Source of the DNA: Clostridiales bacterium UBA5888
Lineage (GTDB): Bacteria > Bacillota > Clostridia > Oscillospirales > Oscillospiraceae
NCBI GenBank assembly: GCA_002431965.1
Contig: DJEW01000008.1
Coordinates: 1 to 32,635, forward strand
Direction of reading: 5' to 3'
DNA length: 32,635 nucleotides
Shown here one piece after another: positions 16,943-25,316 of the stretch (positions are counted from its first letter, which is position 1; the number at the start of each line of letters is the position of its first letter). The notes under the pieces are model-generated. The model was not told where the DNA came from and did not search any database. It saw only the letters and a list, made by a program, of their open reading frames with translations. Both the position numbers and the translations under genes were made by a program.

Positions 16943-17479
16943 GACTTTTTTGAAAAATTTTTTATTATTTTTTACTCTTTTGTAACTTATCTATATCTTG
17001 CAAACGTCCGGCATAGGACCGCGATATATTGTGGCGCATCAGCATTGCAGCAAACGCGGCGCGCTGAGCCGGTGCTCTCCGCGCCCGCAGCCGCAGCATT
17101 ATCATCTCAGCCACTGCATATATAACGTTTTAAAAACAAAAAAGTTTCACCCAAATCGCAGATCTTAGATTTTAAAGTAGATCTGTGTTTATGTTTACAT
17201 AATATCATGTATTGTCATGATTTGCAATAGCCGGGCATATTACACAAACATGAGCTTGTGCATTTTTCAGTGATGTAATTATACACGATTTTTATTATAT
17301 ATGGCATGTATTCGCCTGTTTCCATCAAATTTGTGTCAGCACATCCTGCGCGCATTTTGTGTGGCATGCTGTATTCCTTGTTAATTGTTTAATATGACTA
17401 TAATATCTTTATCTGCGTCGTATATTTCAGCGTTTTGTATGAACTTGTCGATTCTGCCTATATTTGCGCGCTTTTAGGC

Positions 17480-17508
17480 TTGTCAAGAGAGGCTTTATAG
17501 GTTAATAT
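17480..17508 (+). promoter_or_regulatory. Sigma-A promoter of the second hppA
   Basis: TTGTCA (17480-17485), 17 bases, TAATAT (17503-17508). The leader is only about 40 nucleotides and has a small GAGGC-TGT-GCCTC hairpin, unlike the long leader of the first copy. Confidence 0.7.
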
Positions 17509-17553
17509 GCACATAGAGGCTGTGCCTCACAGTTAATTTAAGGAGAAAAGTTT

Positions 17554-19548
17554 ATGGGTTTCTTGCTTTGGTTTACCCCTGCGGCGGCCGTTCTGGCGCT
17601 GCTGTTCGCAGGATATAAGGCGCATTATGTACAAAAGGCTGCCCCCGGCAACGCCCGGATGCAGGAGATAGCGGGCGCTATCGCAGAGGGCGCGGACGCT
17701 TTTTTGAAATCGGAATATAAAATTCTGGCAGTTTTCATTGCCGTGCTGTTCGTGCTCATCGCAATATTCATCAACATCGGCACGGCGGCGTGCTTCCTTC
17801 TGGGCGCGCTCTTTTCTATTCTCGCCGGGTTCTTCGGCATGAAGGTTGCGACGCGTGCCAACGTGCGCACCGCGAACGCCGCGATGGAGCACGGCATGAA
17901 CCGCGCGCTGTCCGTCGCCTTCTCAGGCGGCTCTGTCATGGGCATGTGCGTGGTCGGGCTGGGGCTTCTCGGATGCAGCCTTATATACATAATCACCGGC
18001 AACTACAGCATTCTCTTCGGCTTCTCGCTGGGCGCTTCGTCCATCGCGCTGTTCGCGCGTGTCGGCGGCGGCATTTACACCAAGGCGGCCGACGTCGGCG
18101 CTGATCTCGTGGGCAAGGTGGAGGCCGGCATACCCGAGGACGACCCGCGCAACCCCGCCGTTATTGCCGACAATGTCGGCGACAATGTGGGCGACGTTGC
18201 GGGCATGGGCGCCGACCTTTTCGAATCCTACGTGGGGGCGCTTGTCTCCGCGCTGACGCTGGGCGTTGCGGCGCACGGCGAGCTTTTCCGGGGCGCAGGC
18301 GCGCTCTATCCCCTCGTCATTGCCGCAGTGGGCATCGTCGCTTCCATCATCGCCACGTTCTTTGTGCGCGGCAAGGAGCATTCCAACCCGCACAAGGCGC
18401 TGAAAATGGGCTCTTACGTCTCCGCCGCCATCGTGAGCATCGCCTCCGTCTTCCTAAGCAAGATATTCTTCGGGCGGCTGTACTGCTCCGCCGCCATCAT
18501 CGCCGGCATCGTCGTCGGGCTTGTCATCGGCTTTGTGACGGAGGTTTTTACCTCGGAGGATTACCGCTCCGTCAAGCGCATCGCCGATCAGTCGGAGACC
18601 GGCTCCGCCACGACCATTATCAGCGGCGTCGCCGTCGGCATGAAGAGCACCTGGGTGCCCATCGTGCTCATATGCATCGGCATATATATATCCTACTCCG
18701 TCACGAATGACCTCTACGGCATTGCTCTCGCCGCGGTGGGCATGCTCTCCACGACCGGCATCACAGTCGCCGTGGACGCTTACGGTCCTATCGCCGACAA
18801 CTCCGGCGGCATCGCCGAGATGAGCGGGCTTGACCCCCATGTGCGCGAGATCACCGACAAGCTGGACGCTGTCGGCAACACGACCGCCGCCATGGGCAAG
18901 GGCTTCGCAATCGGCTCCGCCGCGCTGACCGCGCTGGCGCTGTTTGTCTCCTACGCGACCGAGGTCAGGCTCGACGCGCTGGATCTTCTCTCCCCCTATG
19001 TCGTTATCGGGCTGCTGATCGGCGGCATGCTGCCGTTCGCGTTCTCCGCAATGACGATGGAATCCGTGTCCAAGGCGGCATACAAAATGATCGAGGAGGT
19101 CCGCCGCCAGTTCCGCGAGATCCCCGGCATTCTCGAGGGCAAGGCAAGACCCGACTACAGCTCGTGCGTGTCCATATCCACAAAGGCCGCGCTGCGCGAA
19201 ATGATAGTCCCCGGGCTGATGGCTGTCGCCGCGCCGCTGCTCGTCGGCATTCTGTTCGGCGCGGGCGCGCTGGGCGGTCTGCTCGCAGGCTCGCTGGTGA
19301 CGGGCGTGCTGCTGGCAATATACATGTCCAACGCCGGGGGCGCATGGGACAACGCCAAGAAGTATATCGAGGGCGGGCAGCACGGCGGCAAGGGCTCTCC
19401 TGCGCATAAGGCGGCCGTCGTCGGCGACACCGTGGGCGATCCGTTCAAGGACACCTCCGGTCCGTCGATCAACATACTCATCAAGCTGATGACCGTTGTG
19501 TCTCTCGTTTTTGCTCCGATATTCATCAGGTTCGGCGGTATACTCTGA
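17554..19548 (+). CDS. hppA: Membrane-bound ion-translocating pyrophosphatase, K+-dependent type (second copy)
   Basis: This 664-residue pyrophosphate-driven cation pump is of the same family as the gene at 6273-8396 but clearly divergent and about 43 residues shorter. All catalytic motifs are present: DVGADLVGKVEAGIPEDDPR and DNVGDNVGDVAGMGADLFES (from residue ~178), and GDTVGDPFKDTSGPS near the end. GNTTAAMGKG (~441) has Ala at the K+/Lys position, so it should be K+-dependent. The Glu in ADLFESYVG fits Na+-pumping members. AAGGAG lies eight bases before the ATG. It has its own promoter and is monocistronic. Its Arg codons are CGC-type, unlike the first copy. Two full pyrophosphatases within 10 kb are unusual. 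Confidence 0.97.
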   Translation: MGFLLWFTPAAAVLALLFAGYKAHYVQKAAPGNARMQEIAGAIAEGADAFLKSEYKILAVFIAVLFVLIAIFINIGTAACFLLGALFSILAGFFGMKVATRANVRTANAAMEHGMNRALSVAFSGGSVMGMCVVGLGLLGCSLIYIITGNYSILFGFSLGASSIALFARVGGGIYTKAADVGADLVGKVEAGIPEDDPRNPAVIADNVGDNVGDVAGMGADLFESYVGALVSALTLGVAAHGELFRGAGALYPLVIAAVGIVASIIATFFVRGKEHSNPHKALKMGSYVSAAIVSIASVFLSKIFFGRLYCSAAIIAGIVVGLVIGFVTEVFTSEDYRSVKRIADQSETGSATTIISGVAVGMKSTWVPIVLICIGIYISYSVTNDLYGIALAAVGMLSTTGITVAVDAYGPIADNSGGIAEMSGLDPHVREITDKLDAVGNTTAAMGKGFAIGSAALTALALFVSYATEVRLDALDLLSPYVVIGLLIGGMLPFAFSAMTMESVSKAAYKMIEEVRRQFREIPGILEGKARPDYSSCVSISTKAALREMIVPGLMAVAAPLLVGILFGAGALGGLLAGSLVTGVLLAIYMSNAGGAWDNAKKYIEGGQHGGKGSPAHKAAVVGDTVGDPFKDTSGPSINILIKLMTVVSLVFAPIFIRFGGIL

Positions 19549-19587
19549 TCACTCTTCCGTCCTTTCCCCGCCGGACGATCAGCCAAT

Positions 19588-19612
19588 GGGCGCGCCTTAA
19601 AACGGCGCGCCC
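19588..19612 (+). terminator. Hairpin after the second hppA
   Basis: GGGCGCGCC (19588-19596) pairs with GGCGCGCCC (19604-19612), 40 bases after the stop. There is no T-run after it (GAATTCATT), so termination strength is uncertain. Confidence 0.5.
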
Positions 19613-19656
19613 GAATTCATTGCGGAACATCGGCAGCGCGCGCCGCGTCAAAGCGG

Positions 19657-19685
19657 TTGACGGAAAACAGCGGGGAATGTATAAT
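19657..19685 (+). promoter_or_regulatory. Strong sigma-A promoter of the CapA-type gene
   Basis: TTGACG (19657-19662), 17 bases, TATAAT (19680-19685). It is one of the best consensus matches in the window. Confidence 0.8.
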
Positions 19686-19720
19686 ATACGCATTAACGAC
19701 AATCAGAGGGCAAAATACAG

Positions 19721-20920
19721 ATGAAAAAAGCAATGAGAACGGTGCTGCAGGGAATTGTGCTGATCGCGCTGGCAGGGGCGATGGTATGGCTGTTCAAAGC
19801 GCGCGGAGACGTGCTGAAGGCGGAGCAGGAAAAGGCGGACGCCGACGCGGCAGCGGCGGCGGAGGCAATGGCGGCTTCCGCCTCGCCCACGCCGGCGGCA
19901 ACGCCGGAGCCGACCCCCGAGCCCACGCCCGAGCCGCAGCCGGAGTATTTCACGATCTCCTGCATCGGCGACTGCACGCTGTGGTCATCCACGCAGTTTG
20001 AAAACAGCGACGTCGGTCTTCCGAAGACCGTGGGCGAGAATTACGCCTATCCGTTTTCAAACACCGTGCAATATTTCAAGGACGATGAATACACGCTGGC
20101 AAACCTTGAATGCACCCTGTCCGACACGAAGCTCAGCTCCTCCCAGATGTTCTACTTCCGCGCACCGAGCGCCTACGCCAATATCATGACCGAGGGCGGC
20201 GTGGACTTCGTGACGACGGCGAACAACCACAGTCTGGACTTCGGCGAGGCAGGGCTGCAAAGCACGCTGGCGGCGCTGGACGCCGTCGGTCTCCCATACG
20301 GAACGGAGCGGCAGGCGCAGGTTGTCACGACAAAGAACGGTCTGAAGCTCGGCATATACACTGCGGGCAACGATATGCGCCCCGACTGGAAGACGGATGA
20401 GGCGGTCGCGGCGGTGAAATCTCTGCGTGAGCAGGGCGCGGACTATGTGATATGCATGTTCCACTGGGGGCTTGAGCTTTATTACACGCCCAACGAAAAC
20501 CAGACGAAGCTCGCCCACGCCGTGGCGGACGCCGGGGCGGATCTCATCTATGCGTCGCACCCGCACTGCCTGCAGCCGATAGAGGAGTACAACAACTCGC
20601 TCATCCTGTACAGTCTGGGCAACTGGGTGTTCGGAGGCAGCACGCGCCCGTCCGACCCGGACACCGCGATAGTGCAGGTCAAGCTCAAGCGCGACATAGA
20701 CGGCACTGTCACGACCGACAGCTTTGACGTTATCCCCTGCTGCGTCAGCAGCAATCTTGAAGGCGCGGCGCGCATGGCTGATAACTACAACAATTACTGC
20801 CCCACGCCATACGAGGAGGGCAGCGAAGCATATGAGCGCGTTATGAGCAAGCTCAAGGGCACATATGAGGCGAAGTCTCAGGGCGCAGATTACAGCAGCT
20901 GGTACAGCAGCTGGGGCTGA
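19721..20920 (+). CDS. CapA/PgsA-type metallophosphoesterase-like envelope protein
   Basis: This 399-residue protein has a membrane anchor or signal (residues ~8-26), an Ala/Glu-rich helix, a wall-spanning TPEPTPEPTPEPQPE repeat (~55-75), then a PGA_cap-type domain (~77-340). Conserved family segments are SCIGDCTLW, LANLECTLSD, VDFVTTANNHSLDFGEAG, CMFHWGLEL and YASHPHCLQP, which supply the metal-binding Asp, Asn and His residues of the metallophosphoesterase fold. Family members take part in poly-gamma-glutamate or capsule handling, but no capB/capC partners are nearby, so its substrate is unknown. AGAGGG precedes the ATG. It is monocistronic between a strong promoter and a strong terminator. 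Confidence 0.88.
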   Translation: MKKAMRTVLQGIVLIALAGAMVWLFKARGDVLKAEQEKADADAAAAAEAMAASASPTPAATPEPTPEPTPEPQPEYFTISCIGDCTLWSSTQFENSDVGLPKTVGENYAYPFSNTVQYFKDDEYTLANLECTLSDTKLSSSQMFYFRAPSAYANIMTEGGVDFVTTANNHSLDFGEAGLQSTLAALDAVGLPYGTERQAQVVTTKNGLKLGIYTAGNDMRPDWKTDEAVAAVKSLREQGADYVICMFHWGLELYYTPNENQTKLAHAVADAGADLIYASHPHCLQPIEEYNNSLILYSLGNWVFGGSTRPSDPDTAIVQVKLKRDIDGTVTTDSFDVIPCCVSSNLEGAARMADNYNNYCPTPYEEGSEAYERVMSKLKGTYEAKSQGADYSSWYSSWG

Positions 20921-20953
20921 TGCGGGTATGCTTTCACGGTATATAATCTTATT

Positions 20954-20985
20954 CCCGGCGCGGCACATTGCCGCGCCGGGAATTT
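20954..20985 (+). terminator. Intrinsic terminator of the CapA-type gene
   Basis: CCCGGCGCGGCA (20954-20965) pairs with TGCCGCGCCGGG (20969-20980), followed by AATTTTT. Confidence 0.88.
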
Positions 20986-20992
20986 TTCTGAG

Positions 20993-21159
20993 TTTACGTA
21001 ATTTTATTTACGTAATATTTACTACTTATTTTAATTTTCATAATATTATATACTTAATCTAGTTTACGTAGTTCTGTTTACGTATATTATTTTACGTAAT
21101 ATTATATTATAATTTACTTTACGTATTTTTATTTACTTAATTTAGTTTATATAATACTG
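20993..21159. repeat. 12-unit, 14-bp AT-rich tandem array with TTTACGTA core
   Basis: Twelve head-to-tail units (eleven of 14 bases, one of 13) fill 167 bases. The consensus is TTTACGTAATTTTA. Six units carry the exact TTTACGTA core (starting at 20993, 21007, 21063, 21077, 21091, 21118). The other six differ at a few positions, for example TTTTCATAATATTA at 21035 and TTTACTTAATTTAG at 21132. The array is almost pure A/T with one CG per exact core and sits between the capA terminator and the tatD terminator in otherwise GC-rich DNA. It matches no CRISPR, IS or iteron set I recognise. Confidence 0.85.
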
Positions 21160-21166
21160 TTGTCAT

Positions 21167-21208
21167 AAAAAAATACACATAACATCTTGTATTTGGTGTT
21201 ATGTGTAT
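21167..21208 (-). terminator. Intrinsic terminator of tatD
   Basis: On the minus strand, ATACACATAACA (21208-21197) pairs with TGTTATGTGTAT (21184-21173) around a 12-base loop, followed by a run of T. Confidence 0.85.
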
Positions 21209-21231
21209 CGAACGTGCTGTATTTTCCTGTT

Positions 21232-21993
21232 TTACGCAATGCCAAACAAATCTTTGCCGTTTTGAAGCGTCATGGCGGCGACCGCCTCCGGCGTGAGCTG
21301 CTTTACCTCGGCTATCTTTTCGACGATAAAGCGGAGGTTTCCCGAGTCATTGCGCCGCCCGCGCATCGGCACGGGGCTGAGATAGGGGCTGTCAGTCTCA
21401 ATGAGTATGCGTTCCATAGGGCACAGCTCCAGCACCTCTATGGCGCGGCGGGCATTTTTATATGTTATCGGACCGTCAAAGCCAAGATACCAGCCGCGCT
21501 TCAAAAGCTCCTTTGCCATTTCGGCGCTGCCGGAATAGCAGTGGAACACACCGCGCAGACCGGGCATGCTCATCACCGCCTCGTATGAATCAGCGTGCGC
21601 CTCGCGGTCATGGATGATAACGGGCTTATCCAGTTCAAGCGCTAGCTTCAGCTGTGCGTCGAGCAGCGCCTTCTGCTCCAATTTGTGCGTATCATCCCAA
21701 TAATAATCCAGCCCTATCTCGCCTATCGCCACGCACTTTGGATGGCGTGCAAGCGAGGCGATCTCGTCCAGGCTGTCGATCGTGACCTTGTCCAGCTCCT
21801 CCGGATGCAGCCCGACGGCAGCGTACACAAAATCATAGCTTTCGGCAAGGGCGAGCGCCGCACGGCTGCTCTCAACATCGCAGCCCGGGTCAATGATAAG
21901 CTCCACGCCGGCGGTGTGAAGCTCCGGGAGAAGTGCGGCGCGGTCAGCGTCAAAGGCCTTGTCATCATAGTGGGCATGTGTGTCAAAATACAT
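21232..21993 (-). CDS. tatD: TatD family metal-dependent hydrolase/DNase
   Basis: This 253-residue TIM-barrel nuclease is of the TatD type, implicated in 3'-5' DNA processing and repair. The metal ligands are visible: MYFDTHAHYDD (His6, His8), VAIGEIGLDYYWD (Glu near 92), PVIIHDREAH (His near 126), GVFHCYSGS (His near 151) and ILIETDSPYLSP (Asp near 200). The length is standard. GAGGTG lies seven bases before the ATG. It is transcribed alone from a good promoter and ends in an intrinsic terminator. Confidence 0.95.
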   Translation of the reverse strand: MYFDTHAHYDDKAFDADRAALLPELHTAGVELIIDPGCDVESSRAALALAESYDFVYAAVGLHPEELDKVTIDSLDEIASLARHPKCVAIGEIGLDYYWDDTHKLEQKALLDAQLKLALELDKPVIIHDREAHADSYEAVMSMPGLRGVFHCYSGSAEMAKELLKRGWYLGFDGPITYKNARRAIEVLELCPMERILIETDSPYLSPVPMRGRRNDSGNLRFIVEKIAEVKQLTPEAVAAMTLQNGKDLFGIA

Positions 21994-22028
21994 GGGAGCA
22001 CCTCGCGTTTCATTTTCATCTGTCAGCT

Positions 22029-22057
22029 ATTATATCCGCCGCCGTCGGAAAATGCAA
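22029..22057 (-). promoter_or_regulatory. Sigma-A promoter of tatD
   Basis: On the minus strand: TTGCAT (22057-22052), 17 bases, TATAAT (22034-22029). Confidence 0.7.
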
Positions 22058-22070
22058 ACGCGGGCAGCAA

Positions 22071-22102
22071 AAGAGGGCGCGCCGGATGTGGCGCGCCCTC
22101 TT
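22071..22102 (-). terminator. Intrinsic terminator of hsp20
   Basis: A 13-bp perfect stem (22071-22083 with 22090-22102). On the minus strand it ends ...CCCTCTTTTGC, giving a short T-run, 21 bases after the hsp20 stop. Confidence 0.7.
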
Positions 22103-22123
22103 CAAGGCACAGGGAAAGTAATG

Positions 22124-22564
22124 TTACTTGATCTCAAGTCTGCGGCTTGCGGGAACCTCTTCCTTCTTCTTGGGCATATTCAGCGTAAGCACGCCGTCGT
22201 TGTAGCTTGCCTCGATATGGTCAACGTCGATGCCGGTCACATCAAAGCTGCGGCTGTACGTGCCGTAGAAGCGCTCGCGCTTGACAAAATTCTTTTTCTT
22301 GTCGTTATCGCTCGTGTCAAGCTTGCGCTCGGCGCTGATGGTGAGGCAGTCGTTTTCAATGTCGATCTTGATGTCGTCCTTCTTGAAGCCGGGCAGCTCA
22401 GCCTCGAGCTTGTATGCGTCGCCTGTGTCGGTAACGTCAGTGCGGAAAGCGGAAACAAGATTGCCGCTGCCGAAGAAGCTGCGCTCCATATTGTCCATTT
22501 CACGGAAGGGGTCAAAGCTCGCCATGTGGCGCATGGTACGATCAAAAGGAATAAGTTCAAACAT
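22124..22564 (-). CDS. Hsp20/alpha-crystallin small heat shock protein
   Basis: This 146-residue ATP-independent holdase chaperone has an N-terminal arm (1-37, with FDPFREMDNMERSFF), an alpha-crystallin domain (~38-130; FRTDVTDTGDAYKLEAELPG, then RSFDVTGIDVDHIEASYNDG) and the conserved GVLTLNMPKKKE end. A perfect CIRCE operator about 140 bases upstream, touching its promoter region, shows HrcA control. Monocistronic, with a terminator after it. Confidence 0.95.
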   Translation of the reverse strand: MFELIPFDRTMRHMASFDPFREMDNMERSFFGSGNLVSAFRTDVTDTGDAYKLEAELPGFKKDDIKIDIENDCLTISAERKLDTSDNDKKKNFVKRERFYGTYSRSFDVTGIDVDHIEASYNDGVLTLNMPKKKEEVPASRRLEIK

Positions 22565-22664
22565 AATATATAGCCTCCAAATTATTATTTACAATTTATA
22601 TTTCAAACCAGATGAGACCTTTATTTCTTTCGTTTCATCTTGTATATAAGATACCGCACAAATG

Positions 22665-22693
22665 TTAATAAATATAGCAGAAATTATGGACAA
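22665..22693 (-). promoter_or_regulatory. Probable promoter of hsp20
   Basis: On the minus strand: TTGTCC (22693-22688), 17 bases, TATTAA (22670-22665). It lies directly downstream of the CIRCE element, so bound HrcA would obstruct polymerase. Confidence 0.5.
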
Positions 22694-22703
22694 GATATGA
22701 ATA

Positions 22704-22730
22704 TTAGCACTCGTTGCGCCTGAGTGCTAA
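22704..22730. promoter_or_regulatory. CIRCE element (HrcA operator)
   Basis: TTAGCACTC-N9-GAGTGCTAA, an exact match to the CIRCE consensus. It is the operator of the HrcA heat-shock repressor and here precedes hsp20. Confidence 0.97.
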
Positions 22731-22745
22731 TATTCGTGTGAATAA

Positions 22746-22775
22746 CAGCGGCGGAGCTTTTGTGCGCCGCCGCTG
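22746..22775 (-). terminator. Hairpin after the amino acid ABC operon
   Basis: CAGCGGCGG (22746-22754) pairs with CCGCCGCTG (22767-22775), 15 bases after the ATPase stop. The T-run on the minus strand is weak. Confidence 0.5.
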
Positions 22776-22789
22776 CTTTTATTCCTTTA

Positions 22790-23539
22790 TCAGAGCACCT
22801 TGGAGAGAAAATCCTTCAGGCGTGGGTTCTGCGGATGATCAAAAATTTCGGCAGGAGTGCCCTGTTCGAGGATCTTCCCATCCGCCATGAAGAGCACGCG
22901 GTCGCCCACCTCGCGGGCAAAGCCCATCTCGTGTGTGACAACGACCATCGTCATCCCCTGCTGCGCAAGCTCCTTCATGACATCCAGCACCTCGCCGACC
23001 ATTTCCGGGTCAAGGGCGCTTGTCGGCTCGTCAAAAAGCATGACCTCCGGCTCCATGGCGAGGGCGCGGACGATGGCAATGCGCTGCTTCTGCCCGCCGG
23101 AGAGCATCGCTGGATACTCGTTCGCCTTGTCGGCAAGACCGACGCGCTCCAGAAGGCGCATTGCCATCGCGTCCGCCTCCGCCTGGGTTTTAAGCTTCAG
23201 GTGGACGGGCGCGAGGGTGATGTTCTTCTTGACTGTCATGTGCGGGAAAAGATTGAAATGCTGGAACACCATGCCCATCTTCTGGCGGTGGAGATTGATG
23301 TTGACGGACTTGTCCGAAAGATCAGTGCCGTTGAAGATTATGCTGCCGGAGGTCGGCTCCTCCAGCAGGTTGAGCGAGCGGAGCATTGTGGACTTGCCCG
23401 AACCGGACGGTCCGATGATGGCGACGACCTCGCCGCGCTTGACGTCCATGCTGCAATCGTCCAGAGCCTTTATCTGACCATCGTTATATTCCTTTGTAAG
23501 ATGCTTGACAGAAATGAGCGTATCAGTGTTTATCGCCAC
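22790..23539 (-). CDS. Polar amino acid ABC transporter, ATP-binding protein
   Basis: This 249-residue ATPase of a GlnQ/HisP-type importer has Walker A GPSGSGKST, Q-loop VFQHFNLFPHMT, the signature LSGGQKQRIAIVRAL, Walker B VMLFDEPTSALDPE and the switch His in VVVTHEMGFA. It begins at a GTG with GGAGG about seven bases upstream and overlaps the permease gene by 17 bases. It is the last gene of a binding protein-permease-ATPase operon. The substrate is probably arginine, glutamine or a related polar amino acid; an ArgR-like box in the operon promoter favours arginine-type control. Confidence 0.96.
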   Translation of the reverse strand: MAINTDTLISVKHLTKEYNDGQIKALDDCSMDVKRGEVVAIIGPSGSGKSTMLRSLNLLEEPTSGSIIFNGTDLSDKSVNINLHRQKMGMVFQHFNLFPHMTVKKNITLAPVHLKLKTQAEADAMAMRLLERVGLADKANEYPAMLSGGQKQRIAIVRALAMEPEVMLFDEPTSALDPEMVGEVLDVMKELAQQGMTMVVVTHEMGFAREVGDRVLFMADGKILEQGTPAEIFDHPQNPRLKDFLSKVL

Positions 23540-24254
23540 GGCGCATCCTCCTCTCTATCGCCTCAATGCCCTTGGAGGCGGGGTAGTTAATGCAGAAATA
23601 GATAAGAGCCGCGAGCGTGTACGGTGCAAGGGTGATATAAGTTGCGCTGGCGGCGGTCTTGGCGGCGAACATCAGCTCTGCCATGCCGAGCATGGAGCAG
23701 ATCGAGCTTTCCTTGACCATGGTGACGACCTCGTTGGCGAGCGCGGGGAGAACATTTTTTATCGCCTGCGGCAGAACGACAAGGCGCATACTGCTTGCGG
23801 CGCTTAGCCCGAGCGAGCGCGCGGCCTCGGTCTGTCCCACGTCAACCGCGAGAATGCCGCTGCGGAATATCTCGGCGACATACGCCGAGGAGTTGAGCGC
23901 GAGCGCCACGACGCCTGGAATAAAGCGGCTGATGTCCACAAAGCCGAGGATCGTAACGCGCGGAATGGACACCATGCCGAAAAGCCCGAAATAGATAATG
24001 CTGAGCTGGACAAGCAGCGGCGTGGAGCGAAACACCGCAATGTACGCGCCGGAAATGCATTTGACGAGCCTGTTTTTGCTCAGGCGCATCAGCGCCAGCA
24101 GCAGCGCCGGGATAACGGCGAGCGCCACGGACACCACGGCAAGCAGGAGCGTATATTCAATACCCTGAATGAAAAACTGACCGTATTTCGGCAGAAAAGA
24201 GAAGTTGAAGAAATTCGCCGGGCTCATATCGGCGAAGAGGTTAGACCACCACAT
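23523..24254 (-). CDS. Polar amino acid ABC transporter, permease
   Basis: This 243-residue inner-membrane permease of the His/Glu/Gln/Arg/opine family has about five helices. It begins with the family's GIEYTLLLAVVSVALAVIPA and contains the ATPase-contact loop EAARSLGLSAASSMRLVVLP (EAA motif) and NEVVTMVKESSICSMLG. AAAGGAC lies upstream of the ATG. It is separated from the binding-protein gene by a strong hairpin, which probably sets lower expression than the binding protein, and overlaps the ATPase gene. Confidence 0.95.
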   Translation of the reverse strand: MWWSNLFADMSPANFFNFSFLPKYGQFFIQGIEYTLLLAVVSVALAVIPALLLALMRLSKNRLVKCISGAYIAVFRSTPLLVQLSIIYFGLFGMVSIPRVTILGFVDISRFIPGVVALALNSSAYVAEIFRSGILAVDVGQTEAARSLGLSAASSMRLVVLPQAIKNVLPALANEVVTMVKESSICSMLGMAELMFAAKTAASATYITLAPYTLAALIYFCINYPASKGIEAIERRMRRGDKH

Positions 24255-24303
24255 TTAATATATGTCCTTTCTCTGTGGAGTGTGGCGCGGGCGGGTAAGC
24301 GCG

Positions 24304-24343
24304 AAATTGGAAAGCCGGTGGATCGCATCGGCTTTCCAATTTT
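24304..24343 (-). terminator. Intergenic hairpin between binding protein and permease
   Basis: A 14-bp stem (24304-24317 with 24330-24343, approximately) after the binding-protein stop. With little T-run it likely works as a partial terminator or as 3' protection, giving more binding protein than permease. Confidence 0.6.
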
Positions 24344-24368
24344 ATTGTTTGCGGGTATGCCGGATTTA

Positions 24369-25265
24369 TCAGCCGGCGGCAGCCTCATCGGCGGGTGCGT
24401 CAGCGGAGACCTCGACGGCAACGCCGGAAAGCTCGTCGGCCTGAGTCTTGAACTCCTCGATCTTGTTCTCGGCCTTCATCTGTTCGATGGCGGCGTTGAT
24501 GCCGGGGAGCAGACCCTTCGGGTCGCCCTTCTGGACAGCTACGCAGTAGGGCTCGGCAGCGCCAAGCTCATCAGAGGCGGAGGCAACTGCAAGATCGGGG
24601 TTGGCTTCAACAAAGCTCAGCGCAACACTGCCGTCGAGCACAGCCGCGTCGATCTTGTCGTTGACAAGCTGGTTGATGATGTCGTTGACGTTCTGGAGGG
24701 AGACAAGGTTCGCGCCGGGCATGGAGTCGGTGACGATGGTCTCCTTGGTGGTCGCGGTCTGGGCAGCGACGGAGAGACCGTCAAAATCCGCAAGAGTCTT
24801 GAAGGAATCCGCCTTGTCAGCCTTGACAAGGATCATTGCGGGGTAGTCGGTGTAGTACGGCTCGGAGAAGTCGGCGGCGTTCTTGCGCTCATCAGTGGCT
24901 TCCATTGCCGCCATGACCATGTCGTAATCGCCTTTCTGGAGGGATGCGAGAAGGTAGTCAAAGCTCATATTCTCGACCTTGAGGGTCTTACCCATGGACT
25001 GGGCGATGTAGTCGGCAGCGAAGACATCAATGCCGCCATAGACCATCTCGCCGTTCTCATCGGGGTACATAAACTCAAACGGAGCGTAATCAGCGGACGT
25101 GCCCAGTATCAGCTCGCCGCCCTCGGCGGCTGCCTCTTCGGCGTCGGTCGCCGCCTCAACGGCGGAGGGAGCTTCGGTCGCGGCAGGGGCGGAGGCGGAA
25201 GAGCCGCAGGCGCACAGCGCAAACACCATTGCAAGCGCCAGCATAAGGGAAACTATCTTTTTCAT
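24369..25265 (-). CDS. Polar amino acid ABC transporter, substrate-binding lipoprotein
   Basis: This 298-residue lipoprotein has the signal MKKIVSLMLALAMVFALCAC with lipidated Cys at ~20, an Ala/Glu/Ser-rich linker to residue ~50, then an SBP_bac_3 fold (LILGTSADYAPFEFMYPDEN, GGIDVFAADYIAQSMG, DYDMVMAAMEATDERKNAADFSEPYY). It captures the amino acid outside the membrane and passes it to the permease. The end of the protein carries an unusual acidic/alanine tail (SADAPADEAAAG). It is the first gene of the operon, with GAGGAG before the ATG and an excellent promoter upstream containing an ArgR-like palindrome. Confidence 0.94.
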   Translation of the reverse strand: MKKIVSLMLALAMVFALCACGSSASAPAATEAPSAVEAATDAEEAAAEGGELILGTSADYAPFEFMYPDENGEMVYGGIDVFAADYIAQSMGKTLKVENMSFDYLLASLQKGDYDMVMAAMEATDERKNAADFSEPYYTDYPAMILVKADKADSFKTLADFDGLSVAAQTATTKETIVTDSMPGANLVSLQNVNDIINQLVNDKIDAAVLDGSVALSFVEANPDLAVASASDELGAAEPYCVAVQKGDPKGLLPGINAAIEQMKAENKIEEFKTQADELSGVAVEVSADAPADEAAAG

Positions 25266-25316
25266 TTTATTCTCCTCTTTTTCATGTTATATTCATTCTG
25301 TCTCTCGACGTTCCAA

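Larger units (their letters stand above)
16835..17553. other. 719-base AT-rich divergent intergenic region
   Basis: It holds the promoters of the surface protein (left) and the second hppA (right), and no credible protein gene beyond the tiny leader ORF. Visible structures are the inverted repeats CAGATCT/AGATCTG (17159-17185) and ATCATG/CATGAT (17204-17221), plus an imperfect direct repeat around GGCATG (near 17303 and 17363). No known RNA family was recognised. Confidence 0.5.

Noticed and set aside
17378..17404. Second promoter before the second hppA (TTGTTA...TATAAT)
   Set aside because: Spacing is only 15 bases; the promoter at 17480-17508 is better placed and spaced.
20993..21159. CRISPR array
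   Set aside because: Units are 14 bases head-to-tail with no unique spacers; no cas genes are near.
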